DNA of 64,000 nt from positions 119,398-183,397 of the forward strand of contig NZ_CAJVAS010000002.1 of the NCBI RefSeq assembly GCF_910593845.1. The letters are read 5' to 3'. This DNA is from Paenibacillus solanacearum. GTDB taxonomy: Bacteria > Bacillota > Bacilli > Paenibacillales > NBRC-103111. The translations under genes and the position numbers were made by a program. Within the stretch, counting starts at the first letter, position 1, and each line of letters begins with the position of its first letter. Shown piece by piece: positions 8,546 through 19,035 of the stretch. The notes beneath the pieces are model-generated. The model was not told where the DNA came from and searched no databases. It saw only the letters and a list, made by a program, of their open reading frames with translations.

Positions 8546-8849
8546 TCGTGCCTCACCCCCGTTAAGGTAAAACACTTTACAGTGAAACAACAAAACCTAT
8601 GATACTGAAATCCGGGACCGATGTCAAGCATTTCTCCTTGTCAGGCAAAATCCTTGCTGCAGCCTGCGATTTCACGGCTGTATGACAAGTTGTCAAGCAG
8701 CCCGCCATCTATCGGGATTTCGCATCGGCAGTGCCGTCACCGGGAAAGAAGCCGCCCCGCAGCAGGTCGTTCAAGCGTTAATCGCAAGAGCACCCGGCGT
8801 CGGTATAGCTCGGATGCGTACGCATCCCTATGGAGCGCGATGAAACGGA
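8546..8849. other. 304-bp gap between ftsY and ylxM
   Basis: Holds the ylxM promoter (8599-8627), a short palindrome CACTTTACAGTG just downstream of the predicted start, and a perfect palindrome GGATGCGTACGCATCC at 8812-8827 close to the ftsY stop. The latter has no T-run and is not a standard terminator. No credible gene was seen. Confidence 0.6.
8599..8627 (-). promoter_or_regulatory. Sigma-A promoter of ylxM-ffh-rpsP
   Basis: Minus strand TTGACA (8622-8627), 17-bp spacer, TATCAT (8599-8604). Confidence 0.85.
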
Positions 8850-9845
8850 TCAGCTCTCGACGCGTTCTGCGTCTGCACCGATCCACTTGCTGAACAGCGC
8901 ATGCACGAATTGATCGGAATCGAATTGCTGCAGATCGTCCATTTTCTCGCCAAGCCCGACGAATTTGACCGGCAGCTTCAGCTCCTGGCGGATCGCTATG
9001 ACGATCCCCCCTTTGGCCGTCCCGTCCAGCTTCGTGAGGACAAGTCCTGTCAGGCCGGACTTCTCGTCGAACAGCTTCGCCTGCATGAGCGCGTTCTGCC
9101 CTGTCGTCGCGTCGAGCACCAGCAGCACCTCGTGCGGCGCTTCCGGCACTTCGCGGCGGATGACGCGGTAAATTTTATTCAGCTCTTCCATCAGGTTCAC
9201 TTTATTTTGCAGCCGGCCTGCCGTATCGCACAGCAGCACATCGACCCCGCGCGACTTGGCCGCCTGCAGCGCGTCGAACATGACCGCCGCCGGATCGGAG
9301 CCCGCCTGCTGCTTGATCACGTCGACGCCGGCGCGGCGACCCCATTCCTCGAGCTGCTCGATGGCGCCCGCGCGGAATGTATCTCCTGCGGCCAGCATGA
9401 CTTTCTTGCCCTCAGACTTCAACTTATGCGCCAGCTTGCCGATCGTCGTCGTCTTGCCGACACCGTTAACGCCGACGAACAAAATGACCGTAAGACCCTC
9501 GTCCGCCATCTTCAGCCCGGTATTTTCGTCGCCCTTGAGCAGCCCGATCAGCATCTCCGACAAGATCGGCTGCAGCTCGCTCGGGCTTTCGATTTTGCGC
9601 TTTTTGACTTCGCCGCGCAAATCTTCGATCAGCTTCATGACCGTGTTGACGCCGACGTCGGCGCCGATCAAAATCTCTTCCAATTCCTCGTAAAATTCTT
9701 CATCGATTTTTTTGCGGGTGGAAAACAAATTGTCCATCTGCTCAACGAACACGTCGCGCGTCTTGGAAAGCCCTTCTTTGAACTTGTTCGTCACCGCTTC
9801 GGTCTTTGCGGAAATCGTTTCTCTTAATTTTTTAAAAAAGCTCAT
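8850..9845 (-). CDS. ftsY: SRP receptor FtsY
   Basis: 331 residues. Short N-terminal region (MSFFKKLRETISAKTEAVTN), then the NG domain: GVNGVGKTT at 125-133, LLCDTAGRLQ and LTKLDGTAKGG. It is the membrane-associated GTPase partner of Ffh in co-translational targeting. Acidic N-terminal A domain is minimal, as usual for Firmicutes. It follows smc by 110 bp, matching the B. subtilis rnc-smc-ftsY order. Confidence 0.96.
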   Translation of the reverse strand: MSFFKKLRETISAKTEAVTNKFKEGLSKTRDVFVEQMDNLFSTRKKIDEEFYEELEEILIGADVGVNTVMKLIEDLRGEVKKRKIESPSELQPILSEMLIGLLKGDENTGLKMADEGLTVILFVGVNGVGKTTTIGKLAHKLKSEGKKVMLAAGDTFRAGAIEQLEEWGRRAGVDVIKQQAGSDPAAVMFDALQAAKSRGVDVLLCDTAGRLQNKVNLMEELNKIYRVIRREVPEAPHEVLLVLDATTGQNALMQAKLFDEKSGLTGLVLTKLDGTAKGGIVIAIRQELKLPVKFVGLGEKMDDLQQFDSDQFVHALFSKWIGADAERVES

Positions 9846-9955
9846 GGACTCTCCACCTTTAGTTCTAATTCATTGTCCTCGTGTCAAAGCTTAAAATGAA
9901 ATTTTTATCGATGATGTGGCCGGCCAACGGTCCGCGGACCGACCGGTTACTAGGC

Positions 9956-12900
9956 CTACCCGGCTTCCATGATCGCCTCATCCTCTTCGAGCCGGACGGA
10001 GACCAGCTTGGATACGCCGCCTTCCTCCATCGTTACGCCGTACAGCACGTCCGCTTCTTCCATCGTGCCTTTGCGGTGCGTCACGACGATAAACTGCGTC
10101 TGCTGTGAGAACTCGCGCAAATATTCGGCGAACCGGGCTACATTCGCTTCGTCGAGCGCGGCTTCCACCTCGTCGAGCACGCAGAATGGCACCGGCTTGA
10201 CGCGAATAATCGAGAACAGCAGCGCAATGGCCGTCAGCGCCCGCTCGCCGCCGGAGAGCAGCTGCAAATTTTGCAGCTTTTTGCCTGGCGGCTGCGCTAC
10301 GATCTCAATGCCGGTATCGAGCAAGTTTTCCGGTTCGGACAAGATCAGATCGGCGCGGCCACCTCCGAACAGCTTGGCGAATACGATGACGAAATGCTCG
10401 CGAATCGCATCGAATGTGCTGCGGAATCGTTTGGCCATCTCTTCGTCCATCTCGCGGATCACCGTATAAAGCGCGGTCTTGGCTTCCACCAGATCGTTTT
10501 TCTGATCGGATAGGAACGTATACCGCTCATTGACCCGCTGGTATTCTTCGACCGCTCCCAGATTCACCTCGCCCAGAATGGCGATTTCCCGCTTCAGGTC
10601 GCGCACCTTGTTCTGCGTGCCGAGTACGTCTTCCGGAACCGGGTAGCGCACCTTGGCCAGCTCGAAGCTCAGCTCATAGTCTTCGGACAGTTTTTTGAGC
10701 AGGTTTTCCAGTTCGACGTCGAGCCGGTTCACGCGCACTTCTGTCTGATGCAGCTGCTCTTCCACTTGCTTGAGCTGTGTCCGCTGCTCCCGGGTTTTGT
10801 TCTCCTCGGCCTCCAGCTTCGCCGTCCGCCGTGCGCGTTCCGCCCGTTTCATGTCGAGCTGCTCGGCGCATGTTTGCTTGCGCAGCTTCAGCTCGTTCAG
10901 CAGCTCGATCTGACGGGCGGTCTCGCTCTCATGATTTTCCATCTCCAGCACAAGGTCTTGCTCCGCTTTACGGTTCGCCTCGAGTTCGGCTTTCAGGAGC
11001 GCCTGCTCCGTCTTGAACCGGCGGTCCTGCTCCTCCAGCGACTGCAGCTCCGACGATTGCGAAGCAACCTTCACCTTCAGATCGGTCAGCTGCGTCTGCA
11101 GCTCCTCCTTGGCGAATTCGCTCGCTTTGCGGCGCACTTCCGCATCGCGGATCGCCTGCTGCAGCTCCGCTTCTTCGCGCTGCAGCCGCGTGATCGCTTC
11201 TTCCGCCGCCGCGCCTCTCGCGGCAAGCTCGCCCTTCTCCTGCGACAGCGATTCGCCGTCGGCACCATAGAGCGCAAGCTGCTCCGTCACCTGCTTCGCC
11301 TCGTTCTCGAGCGGCTCCAGCGAGGCGCGGATCTGCTGCTCCTCGATGCGCTTGCTTTCGCCGACGGCTCGCAGCTCGTCCAGCTCGCCGTTCGCTTCGG
11401 CGATTTCACGCTTGAGCAGCTCCGCTTTTTGTCCGAGCTCGCGCAGCTGGGTCGTGGACAAGGCGATCTCCTTGTCCATTTCTTCGATTTGCCGCTGACG
11501 GCTTAAGAGACTTGTCGTCTTCTTCTGCTGGCTCCCGCCGGTCATCGAGCCGCCTGCATTGACAACATCGCCCTCCAGCGTGACGACGCGGTAGCGGTAC
11601 TGCACCCGCGCCGCGATGCGGTTGGCGAACTCGAGCGACTCGGCAATGATGACGTTGCCGAGCAAGCTTCCGACGATTTGGCGGTACGTATCGTCGTATT
11701 CGACCAGCTCGGCCGCAATCCCGACGAAGCCCTCCATCCCCTGCACTTGTCTGTATTCGCTCTCCGGGACGGACCGGCCGCGAATGACGTCAAGCGGCAA
11801 AAAGGTCGCCCGTCCCATTTGTCTGCGCTTCAGAAAGGCAATCGCCTCGCGTCCGGACGCTTCATTCTCCACGACAACATGCTGCAGCGCGCCGCCCAGC
11901 GCCGTTTCCATCGCGACCTCGACATGAGCCGGCACTTTCACCAGCTCCGCGACTGCCCCGCGAATGCCGCGCAAATCACCGCGGTCTTTCGCCTTCAGCA
12001 CTTCTTTGACGCCGTGCATGAAGCCGTCGTAATCGCTGGCCATCTCATGCATCGTATCGCGCCTCGACACCATCGCGTCCAGCTTCTGCTCCCACTTGCG
12101 CACGGTTGCCAGCGCTTCGTCCGCGAGCCGCTGCTTTTCTTTGATCCCAACGCTCAGATCCAAGTACTTGCTGCGCACGTCGGCGATCGCTTTAACCGTC
12201 TCCTCCAGCCGCTTTTCCAGCTTGGCCTTGCGGTCCGCAATGCTCTCTTGCTGCTCCCGCCATTTGCGATGCTCGTCGCCGAGCCGCTCCATCCGGCGGC
12301 TCAACGCCTCAAGCTGCTGCTGCGCGTATCGCGATTCGTTGCGCGCATTGGCCAGTTCACCCAGCTTCTCCAGCAGCTCGGCTTTGAGCCGGTCTTCCTC
12401 TTCGCTGCTGATCCCGCCGGCTACGCCAAGCAGCCGGTCTTCTTCCTCTTTCAGCTTGGTCTGGTACGTGGCGAGCTCCGCAGCAATCGCTTCGATTTTT
12501 TGACGATGCCCCGCCATCTCCGTTTCCTTGTCCAGCAGCCGCTGGGTATGCTGGGCTGCCGCCGATTGAAGCTGGCTGCGGCTGGCGGCAAAGTTCTTTT
12601 TGCGCTCCTTCAGCACTTCGCCCTGGCCTTCGCACTTCTCAAAATCTTCGCTGAGCTGCAGCAGCTCCTGCTGCAATCGCTCAATGACCTGTTCGAGCTG
12701 CCTTGCTTCCCAACGGTCTTTCTCCAGCTGCGCATCATGCTGGGCTACGAAGCCCGAAAGCTCCAGCTGATCACGGCGCAGCTGCTCTAGCTTCTGGTTC
12801 GTATCCGCCCAAGATTCGTAGATTTGTTCGATTTGATACACATACATGGCAATCTCGCCGGATTTCAGCTCTTCTTTGAGCTCTTTGAAGCGGATCGCTT

Positions 12901-13531
12901 TCTCCGATTGGTTGCGAAGCGGTTCGAGCGAATCTTCCAGCTCGGACACGAGATCGTGAATACGCAGCAGGTTTTGCTCCGTTTCCTGCAGCTTCTTCTC
13001 GGTTTCTTTTTTTCTCGATTTGTATTTGACGATGCCGGAAGCTTCTTCAAAAATGCCTCGACGCTCCTCGGACTTCGTGCTTAAAATTTCCTCGATCCGG
13101 CCTTGTCCGATAATCGAGTACGCTTCTTTCCCGATTCCCGTATCCATGAACAGCTCGGTTATATCTTTCAGCCGGCACGCCTGCCGGTTAATCATATATT
13201 CGCTTTCGCCGCTGCGATGCACGCGACGGGTGACCGTCACTTCGGCATAATCGAGCGGCAGCGATTGGCTCGCGTTATCCAGCGTTAACGAAACTTCGCC
13301 AAAGTTGACGGCCTTCCGGGCGTCGCTTCCGGCGAAGATGATGTCCTCCATTTTGCCCCCGCGCAAAGAACGGGCGCTTTGCTCTCCGAGCACCCAGCGG
13401 ATGCCGTCGGAAATATTGCTCTTGCCGCTGCCGTTCGGGCCGACAACCGCCGTAATGCCCTGGACAAACTCCAACTCGGTTTTATCCGCAAACGATTTAA
13501 ACCCCGACAGCTCGATACGCTTCAAAAACAA
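9956..13531 (-). CDS. smc: Chromosome segregation ATPase SMC
   Basis: About 1191 residues. ABC-type head with Walker A GPNGSGKS (31-38), long coiled coil, hinge around 520-640, second coil, then the C-motif LSGGERALTAIALLF and Walker B CVLDEVEAALDEA. It condenses and segregates the chromosome with ScpAB. I prefer TTG at 13531 as start (M-F-L-K-R-I-E..., GGGGTGAGG just upstream); a GTG at 13540 lies inside that ribosome binding site. Upstream is a 47-bp tandem repeat, and a terminator separates it from rnc. Confidence 0.96.
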   Translation of the reverse strand: MFLKRIELSGFKSFADKTELEFVQGITAVVGPNGSGKSNISDGIRWVLGEQSARSLRGGKMEDIIFAGSDARKAVNFGEVSLTLDNASQSLPLDYAEVTVTRRVHRSGESEYMINRQACRLKDITELFMDTGIGKEAYSIIGQGRIEEILSTKSEERRGIFEEASGIVKYKSRKKETEKKLQETEQNLLRIHDLVSELEDSLEPLRNQSEKAIRFKELKEELKSGEIAMYVYQIEQIYESWADTNQKLEQLRRDQLELSGFVAQHDAQLEKDRWEARQLEQVIERLQQELLQLSEDFEKCEGQGEVLKERKKNFAASRSQLQSAAAQHTQRLLDKETEMAGHRQKIEAIAAELATYQTKLKEEEDRLLGVAGGISSEEEDRLKAELLEKLGELANARNESRYAQQQLEALSRRMERLGDEHRKWREQQESIADRKAKLEKRLEETVKAIADVRSKYLDLSVGIKEKQRLADEALATVRKWEQKLDAMVSRRDTMHEMASDYDGFMHGVKEVLKAKDRGDLRGIRGAVAELVKVPAHVEVAMETALGGALQHVVVENEASGREAIAFLKRRQMGRATFLPLDVIRGRSVPESEYRQVQGMEGFVGIAAELVEYDDTYRQIVGSLLGNVIIAESLEFANRIAARVQYRYRVVTLEGDVVNAGGSMTGGSQQKKTTSLLSRQRQIEEMDKEIALSTTQLRELGQKAELLKREIAEANGELDELRAVGESKRIEEQQIRASLEPLENEAKQVTEQLALYGADGESLSQEKGELAARGAAAEEAITRLQREEAELQQAIRDAEVRRKASEFAKEELQTQLTDLKVKVASQSSELQSLEEQDRRFKTEQALLKAELEANRKAEQDLVLEMENHESETARQIELLNELKLRKQTCAEQLDMKRAERARRTAKLEAEENKTREQRTQLKQVEEQLHQTEVRVNRLDVELENLLKKLSEDYELSFELAKVRYPVPEDVLGTQNKVRDLKREIAILGEVNLGAVEEYQRVNERYTFLSDQKNDLVEAKTALYTVIREMDEEMAKRFRSTFDAIREHFVIVFAKLFGGGRADLILSEPENLLDTGIEIVAQPPGKKLQNLQLLSGGERALTAIALLFSIIRVKPVPFCVLDEVEAALDEANVARFAEYLREFSQQTQFIVVTHRKGTMEEADVLYGVTMEEGGVSKLVSVRLEEDEAIMEAG

Positions 13532-13546
13532 ATGCCTCACCCCTAA

Positions 13547-13657
13547 TGCGACTGTTATAACGTTGAAGCTACGCTATCAGTCGTCAAGCCTATTGCGATT
13601 GTAATAACGTTGAGACTGCGTTATCCGTCGTCAAGACTCGTGCGACTGCTATAACGT
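13547..13657. repeat. 47-bp imperfect tandem repeat upstream of smc
   Basis: Copies start at 13547, 13594 and 13641 (exact period 47; the third covers 17 bp). Copies 1 and 2 agree at 37 of 47 positions; copy 3 agrees with copy 1 at 16 of 17. Each copy has a GTTATAAC-like palindrome followed by GTT, and copies 1 and 2 also contain GTCGTCAAG. It fills the space between the rnc terminator and the smc ribosome binding site and has no coding frame of note. Confidence 0.8.
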
Positions 13658-13716
13658 CCAATCCTTCCGCTATTGTACCATATTCCTTGAAAATTAGCAG
13701 AAACACGCATATCCCG

Positions 13717-13738
13717 AAAAAAAAGCGGCAGACCCGCT
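13717..13738 (-). terminator. Rho-independent terminator after rnc
   Basis: Minus strand AGCGG-GTCTG-CCGCT stem-loop followed by eight T, 30 bp beyond the rnc stop. Confidence 0.85.
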
Positions 13739-13768
13739 TCCGGATACCGCCGCCGCTACATTCGATTG

Positions 13769-14473
13769 CTATAACTGCTGCACCTTGATCTTCAGTGTGG
13801 AAAGCGCTTCGGCCGCAGCTTGCTGCTCCGCTTCTTTCTTCGAGCGTCCGGCTCCCCGGCCAAGCATCCGGTCGTGAATGTACACTTCGGCAATAAATTC
13901 GCGCTCGTGGGCCGGGCCTCGTTCATCCACAATTTTGTATTCCAGCGTCCCCATCCCGTGCTGTTGGGTATGTTCCTGCAGGAACGTTTTATAGTCCGTG
14001 CTGAGCAGCTTGCCCTGCTGCGGCAAAAACGGGAACATGTGCTTTTGCAAAAATTCGCGCACGATCTCGAGTCCCTGGTCCAGATAGAGGGCTCCGACGA
14101 ACGATTCGAATACGTCCGCCAGAAGCGCGGGACGGGTGCGTCCCCCGGTCAGCTCTTCTCCTTTGCCGAGCAGCACATACGAACCGAAATCGAGCTGCTC
14201 GGCGAAGCCGACGAGCGAAGGTTCGCAAACGATCGAAGCCCGCAGCTTCGTCAGTTCGCCTTCGGAGCGGTCTGGGTACTTGTCGAACAAATATTCCGAT
14301 ACCGTCAGTTCCAGTACGGCATCGCCCAGAAACTCCAACCTTTCGTTATCCCGGTATTGACCGATACGGTGTTCGTTCACATACGAGGAGTGTGTAAACG
14401 CCTGTCGCAGCAGCTCAGCATTGCGGAACGGCAGGCGCAGCTCCGTCTGAAGCTGCTTCAGGTTACGATGCAT
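13769..14473 (-). CDS. rnc: Ribonuclease III
   Basis: 234 residues. The catalytic signature [11 protein letters not shown] (44-54) and D120/E123 in [18 protein letters not shown] are intact; a double-stranded RNA-binding domain occupies about 160-230 ([12 protein letters not shown] to [13 protein letters not shown]). It processes rRNA precursors and structured mRNAs. The start ATG 14473 has AGGTGAT at proper spacing; a longer in-frame reading upstream lacks family similarity. Confidence 0.95.
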   Translation of the reverse strand: MHRNLKQLQTELRLPFRNAELLRQAFTHSSYVNEHRIGQYRDNERLEFLGDAVLELTVSEYLFDKYPDRSEGELTKLRASIVCEPSLVGFAEQLDFGSYVLLGKGEELTGGRTRPALLADVFESFVGALYLDQGLEIVREFLQKHMFPFLPQQGKLLSTDYKTFLQEHTQQHGMGTLEYKIVDERGPAHEREFIAEVYIHDRMLGRGAGRSKKEAEQQAAAEALSTLKIKVQQL

Positions 14474-14565
14474 GATATCACCTACATGTAAGCAGTTGGC
14501 TTGATTCACGGAGGCTATTCCCCATGAATCAAGCAATAGTTTAGTATAAACGCACGGCTGGGCCG

Positions 14566-15804
14566 TTATTCCTCGAACTTCTTGAGCACAAGCGTCGCAT
14601 TATGTCCGCCGAAGCCGAAGGAGTTGGACATGACGATGCGAAGGTCCGCTTGGCGCGGCGTATTCGGCACGTAATCCAAATCGCATTCCGGGTCCTGGTT
14701 GTCCAGGTTAATCGTCGGCGGAATGATGCCGTTCTTCAAAGCCAGCGCGCAGATGAGCGCTTCCACGCCGCCGGCGGCGCCGAGCAGGTGACCTGTCATC
14801 GACTTTGTGGACGAGACAGCCACCTTGTAAGCGTGGTCGCCGAACGCCTTCTTGATCGCCGTCGTCTCCGACTTGTCGCCGATCGGCGTCGACGTGCCAT
14901 GCGCATTGATATAATCGATGTCCTCGAAGGCAATGCCGGCGTCTTTGATCGCTTTCACCATGCAGCGCGCTGCTCCGTCCGGATCCGGATCGGTCATATG
15001 ATGCGCGTCACCGCTCATGCCGTAGCCAATCACTTCGCCATATATTTTCGCGCCTCTATTGCGCGCATGCTCCAGCGATTCAAGAATAAGCACGCCTGCG
15101 CCTTCGCCCATTACAAAACCGTCGCGATCCGTATCGAACGGCCGGCTTGCCTTCTCCGGCTCGTCGTTGCGGGTCGACATGGCGCGAAGCGCACAGAAGC
15201 CGGCTACGCCCGTCGGGGAGATCGTCGCTTCCGCGCCGCCGCAGATCATAACGTCGGCATCGCCGTGCATGATCGTCTTGAACGCGTCCCCAATCGAATG
15301 CGTGCCGGTCGCGCAAGCGGTCACCGCTGTGCTGTTCGGGCCTTTGGCGCCGGTTAGCATGGAGATTTGCCCGGAAGCCATGTTTGCGATCATCATTGGG
15401 ATAAAAAACGGGCTGACGCGCTTAGGACCTTTTTCAAGCAAAATTTTATGCTGCTCCTCCCACGTCGACAAACCGCCGATCCCGGAGCCTACGTATACGC
15501 CAACCCGTTCCGGGTCGGTATCTTCTTTCACGTTCAATCCGGCGTCTTTAAGCGCCATCAGGGTGGAAGCTACGGCAAATTGGACGAAACGGTCCATTCG
15601 GCGGGCTTCCTTTTTATCGAAGTAATCCTCGGGTTTGAAATCTTTAACCTCCGCAGCGATCCGCGTAGGATATTCGCTGACGTCGAAAGCCTCGATCGGG
15701 CTGACGCCGGAACGGCCTTCCATCAAGCTGCTCCAGAACGTGTCAAGGTCGCGTCCGAGTGCAGACATGACGCCAAGCCCCGTAATAACGACTCTTTGCT
15801 TCAC
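14566..15804 (-). CDS. fabF: 3-oxoacyl-ACP synthase II (KAS II)
   Basis: 412 residues. Condensing enzyme that elongates acyl-ACP with malonyl-ACP. Catalytic triad C164 ([12 protein letters not shown]), H302 ([11 protein letters not shown]) and H339 ([12 protein letters not shown]), with K334. It follows acpP by 90 bp; a perfect 12-bp hairpin lies between them (15856-15887). Confidence 0.97.
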   Translation of the reverse strand: MKQRVVITGLGVMSALGRDLDTFWSSLMEGRSGVSPIEAFDVSEYPTRIAAEVKDFKPEDYFDKKEARRMDRFVQFAVASTLMALKDAGLNVKEDTDPERVGVYVGSGIGGLSTWEEQHKILLEKGPKRVSPFFIPMMIANMASGQISMLTGAKGPNSTAVTACATGTHSIGDAFKTIMHGDADVMICGGAEATISPTGVAGFCALRAMSTRNDEPEKASRPFDTDRDGFVMGEGAGVLILESLEHARNRGAKIYGEVIGYGMSGDAHHMTDPDPDGAARCMVKAIKDAGIAFEDIDYINAHGTSTPIGDKSETTAIKKAFGDHAYKVAVSSTKSMTGHLLGAAGGVEALICALALKNGIIPPTINLDNQDPECDLDYVPNTPRQADLRIVMSNSFGFGGHNATLVLKKFEE

Positions 15805-15855
15805 TTTAGCCCACCTCTATCAAAATTAAACGATTTTTCCGCTTACGAATGGAGA

Positions 15856-15887
15856 TAAGTCCCGTTTTTTTGAAGAAACGGGACTTA
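15856..15887 (-). promoter_or_regulatory. Perfect intercistronic hairpin between acpP and fabF
   Basis: TAAGTCCCGTTT and AAACGGGACTTA form a 12-bp perfect stem with an eight-base loop, directly after the acpP stop. No U-run follows in the minus direction, so it is not a standard terminator. A 3' stability or processing element that lets acpP mRNA exceed fabF mRNA is a plausible inference. Confidence 0.6.
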
Positions 15888-15894
15888 GCCAACT

Positions 15895-16128
15895 TTACGT
15901 ATGAGATTTTATGTACTCAACTACTTGACCTACAGTAGCGATTTTCTCTGCGTCTTCGTCAGAGATTTCCATATCAAACTCATCTTCCAGTTCCATAACC
16001 AACTCGACTACATCGAGAGAATCGGCACCTAAGTCATCCTTAAAATTAGCCTCAAGGGTCACTTCCGCCTCGTCAACGCCTAAGCGGTCAACGACGATTC
16101 GTTTTACGCGATCCAAAATATCGGACAT
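15895..16128 (-). CDS. acpP: Acyl carrier protein
   Basis: 77 acidic residues from the ATG at 16128. The phosphopantetheine attachment site is S37 in [12 protein letters not shown]. The start was chosen by the ribosome binding site GAGGAGGTGA six bases upstream; a GTG nine bases earlier lies inside it. It has its own strong promoter (16150-16179), which fits the need for abundant ACP. Confidence 0.97.
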   Translation of the reverse strand: MSDILDRVKRIVVDRLGVDEAEVTLEANFKDDLGADSLDVVELVMELEDEFDMEISDEDAEKIATVGQVVEYIKSHT

Positions 16129-16149
16129 CCGGTTCACCTCCTCTTTGGT

Positions 16150-16179
16150 ATTATACTTAACTTATGGACAAATTGCCAT
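16150..16179 (-). promoter_or_regulatory. Sigma-A promoter of acpP
   Basis: Minus strand ATGGCA (16174-16179, 4/6), 18-bp spacer, TATAAT (16150-16155, 6/6). Predicted leader is only about 15 nt. Confidence 0.75.
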
Positions 16180-16294
16180 AGCCATCCGCAGACCGGCGCA
16201 AAAAAACAATGATTGGGAATATTCGGGCATTTTTCGCATTTCAAGATGGGTAGAAACGAGCACCGACTCCTCGCCATTGTTGCCTGTGCCGGAC

Positions 16295-17035
16295 TTACAT
16301 ATACATGCCGCCGTCAACATGAATCGTTTGGCCGGTCATATAGGAGGCGTCGTCGGACGCCAGGAAGCGGACCGCCTTGGCGATATCTTCCGGCTGCCCG
16401 AGACGGGCCAGCGGGATTTGCTGCTGCAGCTGCGCCCGCAGCTCCTCCGACAGCTTGTCGGTCATGTCGGTTTCAATAAATCCCGGCGCGACGCAGTTGA
16501 CGGTAACGCCGCGGGAAGCCAGCTCCTTGGCCACCGCCTTCGTCATGCCGATGACGCCGGCTTTGGCCGCCACGTAATTCGCCTGCCCCGGGTTGCCAAG
16601 CGCCCCGACGACGGAAGAAATATTGATGATGCGGCCGGATCGCTGCTTCATCATCGGGCGCGTCGCCGCCTTGACGCAGTTGAATACGCCCTTCAGGTTC
16701 GTATCGATCACCTGGTCGAACTCTTCTTCCTTCATGCGCATGATCAGATTGTCACGCGTAATCCCGGCGTTATTGACCAGTATATCGATCCGGCCGAACG
16801 TTTCCAGCACATGCTTGAACATGTCCTCCACTTCCTGCGTGGAACCGACGTTCGCCTTCACTTTGAACGATTTGCGTCCAAGCGCTTCAATCGTCTGCAC
16901 GACTTCCGCCGCCGCCGCTTCGCTGCCTGCGTAATTCACGACGACATCGGCTCCGGCTTCAGCCAGCGTTAGCGCGATCGATCGGCCAATGCCTCTGGAA
17001 GCGCCGGTGACCAGCGCCACTTTTCCGGTTAGCAT
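16295..17035 (-). CDS. fabG: 3-oxoacyl-ACP reductase
   Basis: 246-residue short-chain dehydrogenase that reduces 3-oxoacyl-ACP with NADPH. Cofactor motif TGASRGIG (10-17), NNAG at 88-91, catalytic S141, Y154 and K158 (YVAAK). It is the last gene of the fapR-plsX-fabH-fabD-fabG run; acpP downstream has a separate promoter. Confidence 0.96.
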   Translation of the reverse strand: MLTGKVALVTGASRGIGRSIALTLAEAGADVVVNYAGSEAAAAEVVQTIEALGRKSFKVKANVGSTQEVEDMFKHVLETFGRIDILVNNAGITRDNLIMRMKEEEFDQVIDTNLKGVFNCVKAATRPMMKQRSGRIINISSVVGALGNPGQANYVAAKAGVIGMTKAVAKELASRGVTVNCVAPGFIETDMTDKLSEELRAQLQQQIPLARLGQPEDIAKAVRFLASDDASYMTGQTIHVDGGMYM

Positions 17036-17072
17036 AAGTGGATCTACCTCCCCATGAGTTATGAGCTTTGCC

Positions 17073-18014
17073 TTACACGGCTGTTTCGCTTTGGAATTTG
17101 TCCAGAGCTTCCAGACTGTTCACGGAGTATACTTTCACGCTGCGGTCGATTTTCTTGATCAAACCTGCGAGCACCGTTCCCGAACCGAACTCGACGAACG
17201 TATCCACGCCCTGCTCAATGAGCCAGGCAACGCTGTCTTCCCACAGCACGGACGAGCTTACCTGCTCGACGAGCAGCCGGCGAATCTCGCCCGGCTCCTG
17301 CACCGGGCGGGCCGTCACGTTCGCCACGACCGGCACGGCTGCCGGCTCCATCCCCAGCTCCGCGAGCACGCCGTCGAGCTTGTCGGAAGCGGGCTTCATC
17401 AGCGAGGAATGGAACGGTCCGCTGACCTCCAGCGGAATGACCCGCTTGGCTCCCGCTTCTTTCCCCCGCTCGACGATCGCCTGCACCCCTTCCTTGCTTC
17501 CGGAAACGACGATTTGTCCCGGGCAGTTCAGGTTCGCAAGCTCCACCACCGCGCCTTCCGCTGAAACCGCTGCGCACAGCGCTTGCAGCGCCTCGCGCTC
17601 CGCGCCGAGCACGGCCGCCATCGCGCCTTGTCCGCCCGGTACCGCCTGCTCCATAAATTCGCCGCGGGCGCGTACGGTGCGCACCGCATCCTCGAAGCGG
17701 AGCACGCCCGCTGCGACCAGCGCGCTGTACTCACCCAAGCTGTGGCCCGCCACATAGTCCGGCGTGATGCCGAATCGCGTACGGAACAGCTCCAAGTAAG
17801 CCACGCTTGCCGTCAGCAGCGCCGGCTGCGTGTTGAACGTTCTTTTCAGCTCGTCGTCAGGACCGTCAAATATAATGCGGCTGAGCTCGAATCCGAGCGC
17901 CGCGTCCGCGGATTCAAAAATCTCCTTGGCGCGTTGGTCCGCGTCATAAATGTCTTTGCCCATGCCGACAGCTTGAGCCCCTTGACCGGGGAACACAAAT
18001 GCCGTTTTTCCCAT
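17073..18014 (-). CDS. fabD: Malonyl-CoA:ACP transacylase
   Basis: 313 residues. Loads malonyl groups on [12 protein letters not shown] at the N-terminus, nucleophile S92 in [10 protein letters not shown], catalytic H202 in SGPFHSSLM. It sits between fabH (31-bp gap) and fabG (37-bp gap), as in other Firmicute fap operons. Confidence 0.97.
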   Translation of the reverse strand: MGKTAFVFPGQGAQAVGMGKDIYDADQRAKEIFESADAALGFELSRIIFDGPDDELKRTFNTQPALLTASVAYLELFRTRFGITPDYVAGHSLGEYSALVAAGVLRFEDAVRTVRARGEFMEQAVPGGQGAMAAVLGAEREALQALCAAVSAEGAVVELANLNCPGQIVVSGSKEGVQAIVERGKEAGAKRVIPLEVSGPFHSSLMKPASDKLDGVLAELGMEPAAVPVVANVTARPVQEPGEIRRLLVEQVSSSVLWEDSVAWLIEQGVDTFVEFGSGTVLAGLIKKIDRSVKVYSVNSLEALDKFQSETAV

Positions 18015-18045
18015 GAAGGTTTCGCTCCTTCTACCTAAAGTAATG

Positions 18046-19032
18046 TTACCAAACGAGCACGGATGCGCCCCAAGTCAGTCCGCCGCCGAAGCCGACCAGC
18101 ACAACGCAGTCGCCTTCTTTCAGCCGTCCCTCTTCGTCGGCTTCCGCCAACGCAATCGGAATCGATGCCGCCGATACGTTGCCGTATTTATGCAAATTAA
18201 TCATGCATTTGTCTTCGCTCAAAGCAAGCCGCTGCAGCGCCGATTGAATAATGCGAATGTTCGCCTGATGCGGAACGAGCAAATCGACATCCGACTTGTC
18301 GATTCCGGCTTTTCGAAGCGCGTCCTCCGCTGCGCTGCCCATAATGCGCACGGCAAACTTGAACACTTCCGCGCCAGCCATATAAATGAAATGCTGCTTG
18401 CCTTCCAAGCTTTGCGGAGATGCAGGGCAGCGGGACCCCCCGGCTTCCACCTTAAGCAGCGGGCCGCCGGTCCCGTCGGCTCCGAGCTCGAACGATTTGA
18501 AGCCCCGGCCTTCCGCAACCGGACCCAGTACCACTGCGCCGGCCCCGTCGCCGAACAAGATGCAAGTATTGCGGTCGGTATAATCTGTAATCTTGGACAA
18601 ACATTCCGCGCCAACAACCAGTGCGTATTTATAAGTGCCGGTAGCTATGAAATTCGACGCGTTCGCCAAACTGTAGATGAACCCGGAGCAGGCCGCCGAC
18701 AGGTCGAACGCCGCCGCTTTTTTTGCGCCGAGCTTGTCCTGCAGGATGCAAGCCGTCGACGGAAACGACATATCCGGCGTGATCGTGGCCACGATGATCA
18801 AGTCGATCTCTTCCGGGGAAATCCCCGCCTTGTCGAGCGCAATTTTCGAAGCTTCGTATGCCAGATCGGACGACGCTTGCTCCGGCGCCGCGATCCGTCT
18901 TTCGCGAATGCCCGTCCGGGTGACGATCCACTCGTCGTTCGTGTCTACCATTTTCTCCAGCTCATGATTGGTCAGCACCCGTTCCGGCACATATCTGCCG
19001 GTTCCAAGAACGCCTACCGCTTGTAAACTCAT
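18046..19032 (-). CDS. fabH: 3-oxoacyl-ACP synthase III (KAS III)
   Basis: 328 residues. Initiates fatty acid synthesis by condensing acyl-CoA with malonyl-ACP, in Gram-positives often branched acyl-CoA. Catalytic C115 ([11 protein letters not shown]), H255 (VPHQANIRI) and N285 ([11 protein letters not shown]). Stop of plsX... the gene follows plsX with a 3-bp gap, so translation may be coupled. Confidence 0.97.
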   Translation of the reverse strand: MSLQAVGVLGTGRYVPERVLTNHELEKMVDTNDEWIVTRTGIRERRIAAPEQASSDLAYEASKIALDKAGISPEEIDLIIVATITPDMSFPSTACILQDKLGAKKAAAFDLSAACSGFIYSLANASNFIATGTYKYALVVGAECLSKITDYTDRNTCILFGDGAGAVVLGPVAEGRGFKSFELGADGTGGPLLKVEAGGSRCPASPQSLEGKQHFIYMAGAEVFKFAVRIMGSAAEDALRKAGIDKSDVDLLVPHQANIRIIQSALQRLALSEDKCMINLHKYGNVSAASIPIALAEADEEGRLKEGDCVVLVGFGGGLTWGASVLVW

Positions 19033-19035
19033 AAG

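Noticed and set aside
9920-9955. Strong hairpin around CGGTCCGCGGACCG between smc and ftsY as terminator
   Set aside because: No T-run directly follows in the minus direction; ftsY is probably cotranscribed.
11678-12790. 370-codon plus-strand frame opposite smc
   Set aside because: Antisense shadow of the SMC coiled coil; no ribosome binding site and no family similarity.
13577-13634. Sigma-A promoter made from TTGACG in the 47-bp repeats
   Set aside because: The TATAAC-like elements are 22 bp away; no correctly spaced -10 was found.
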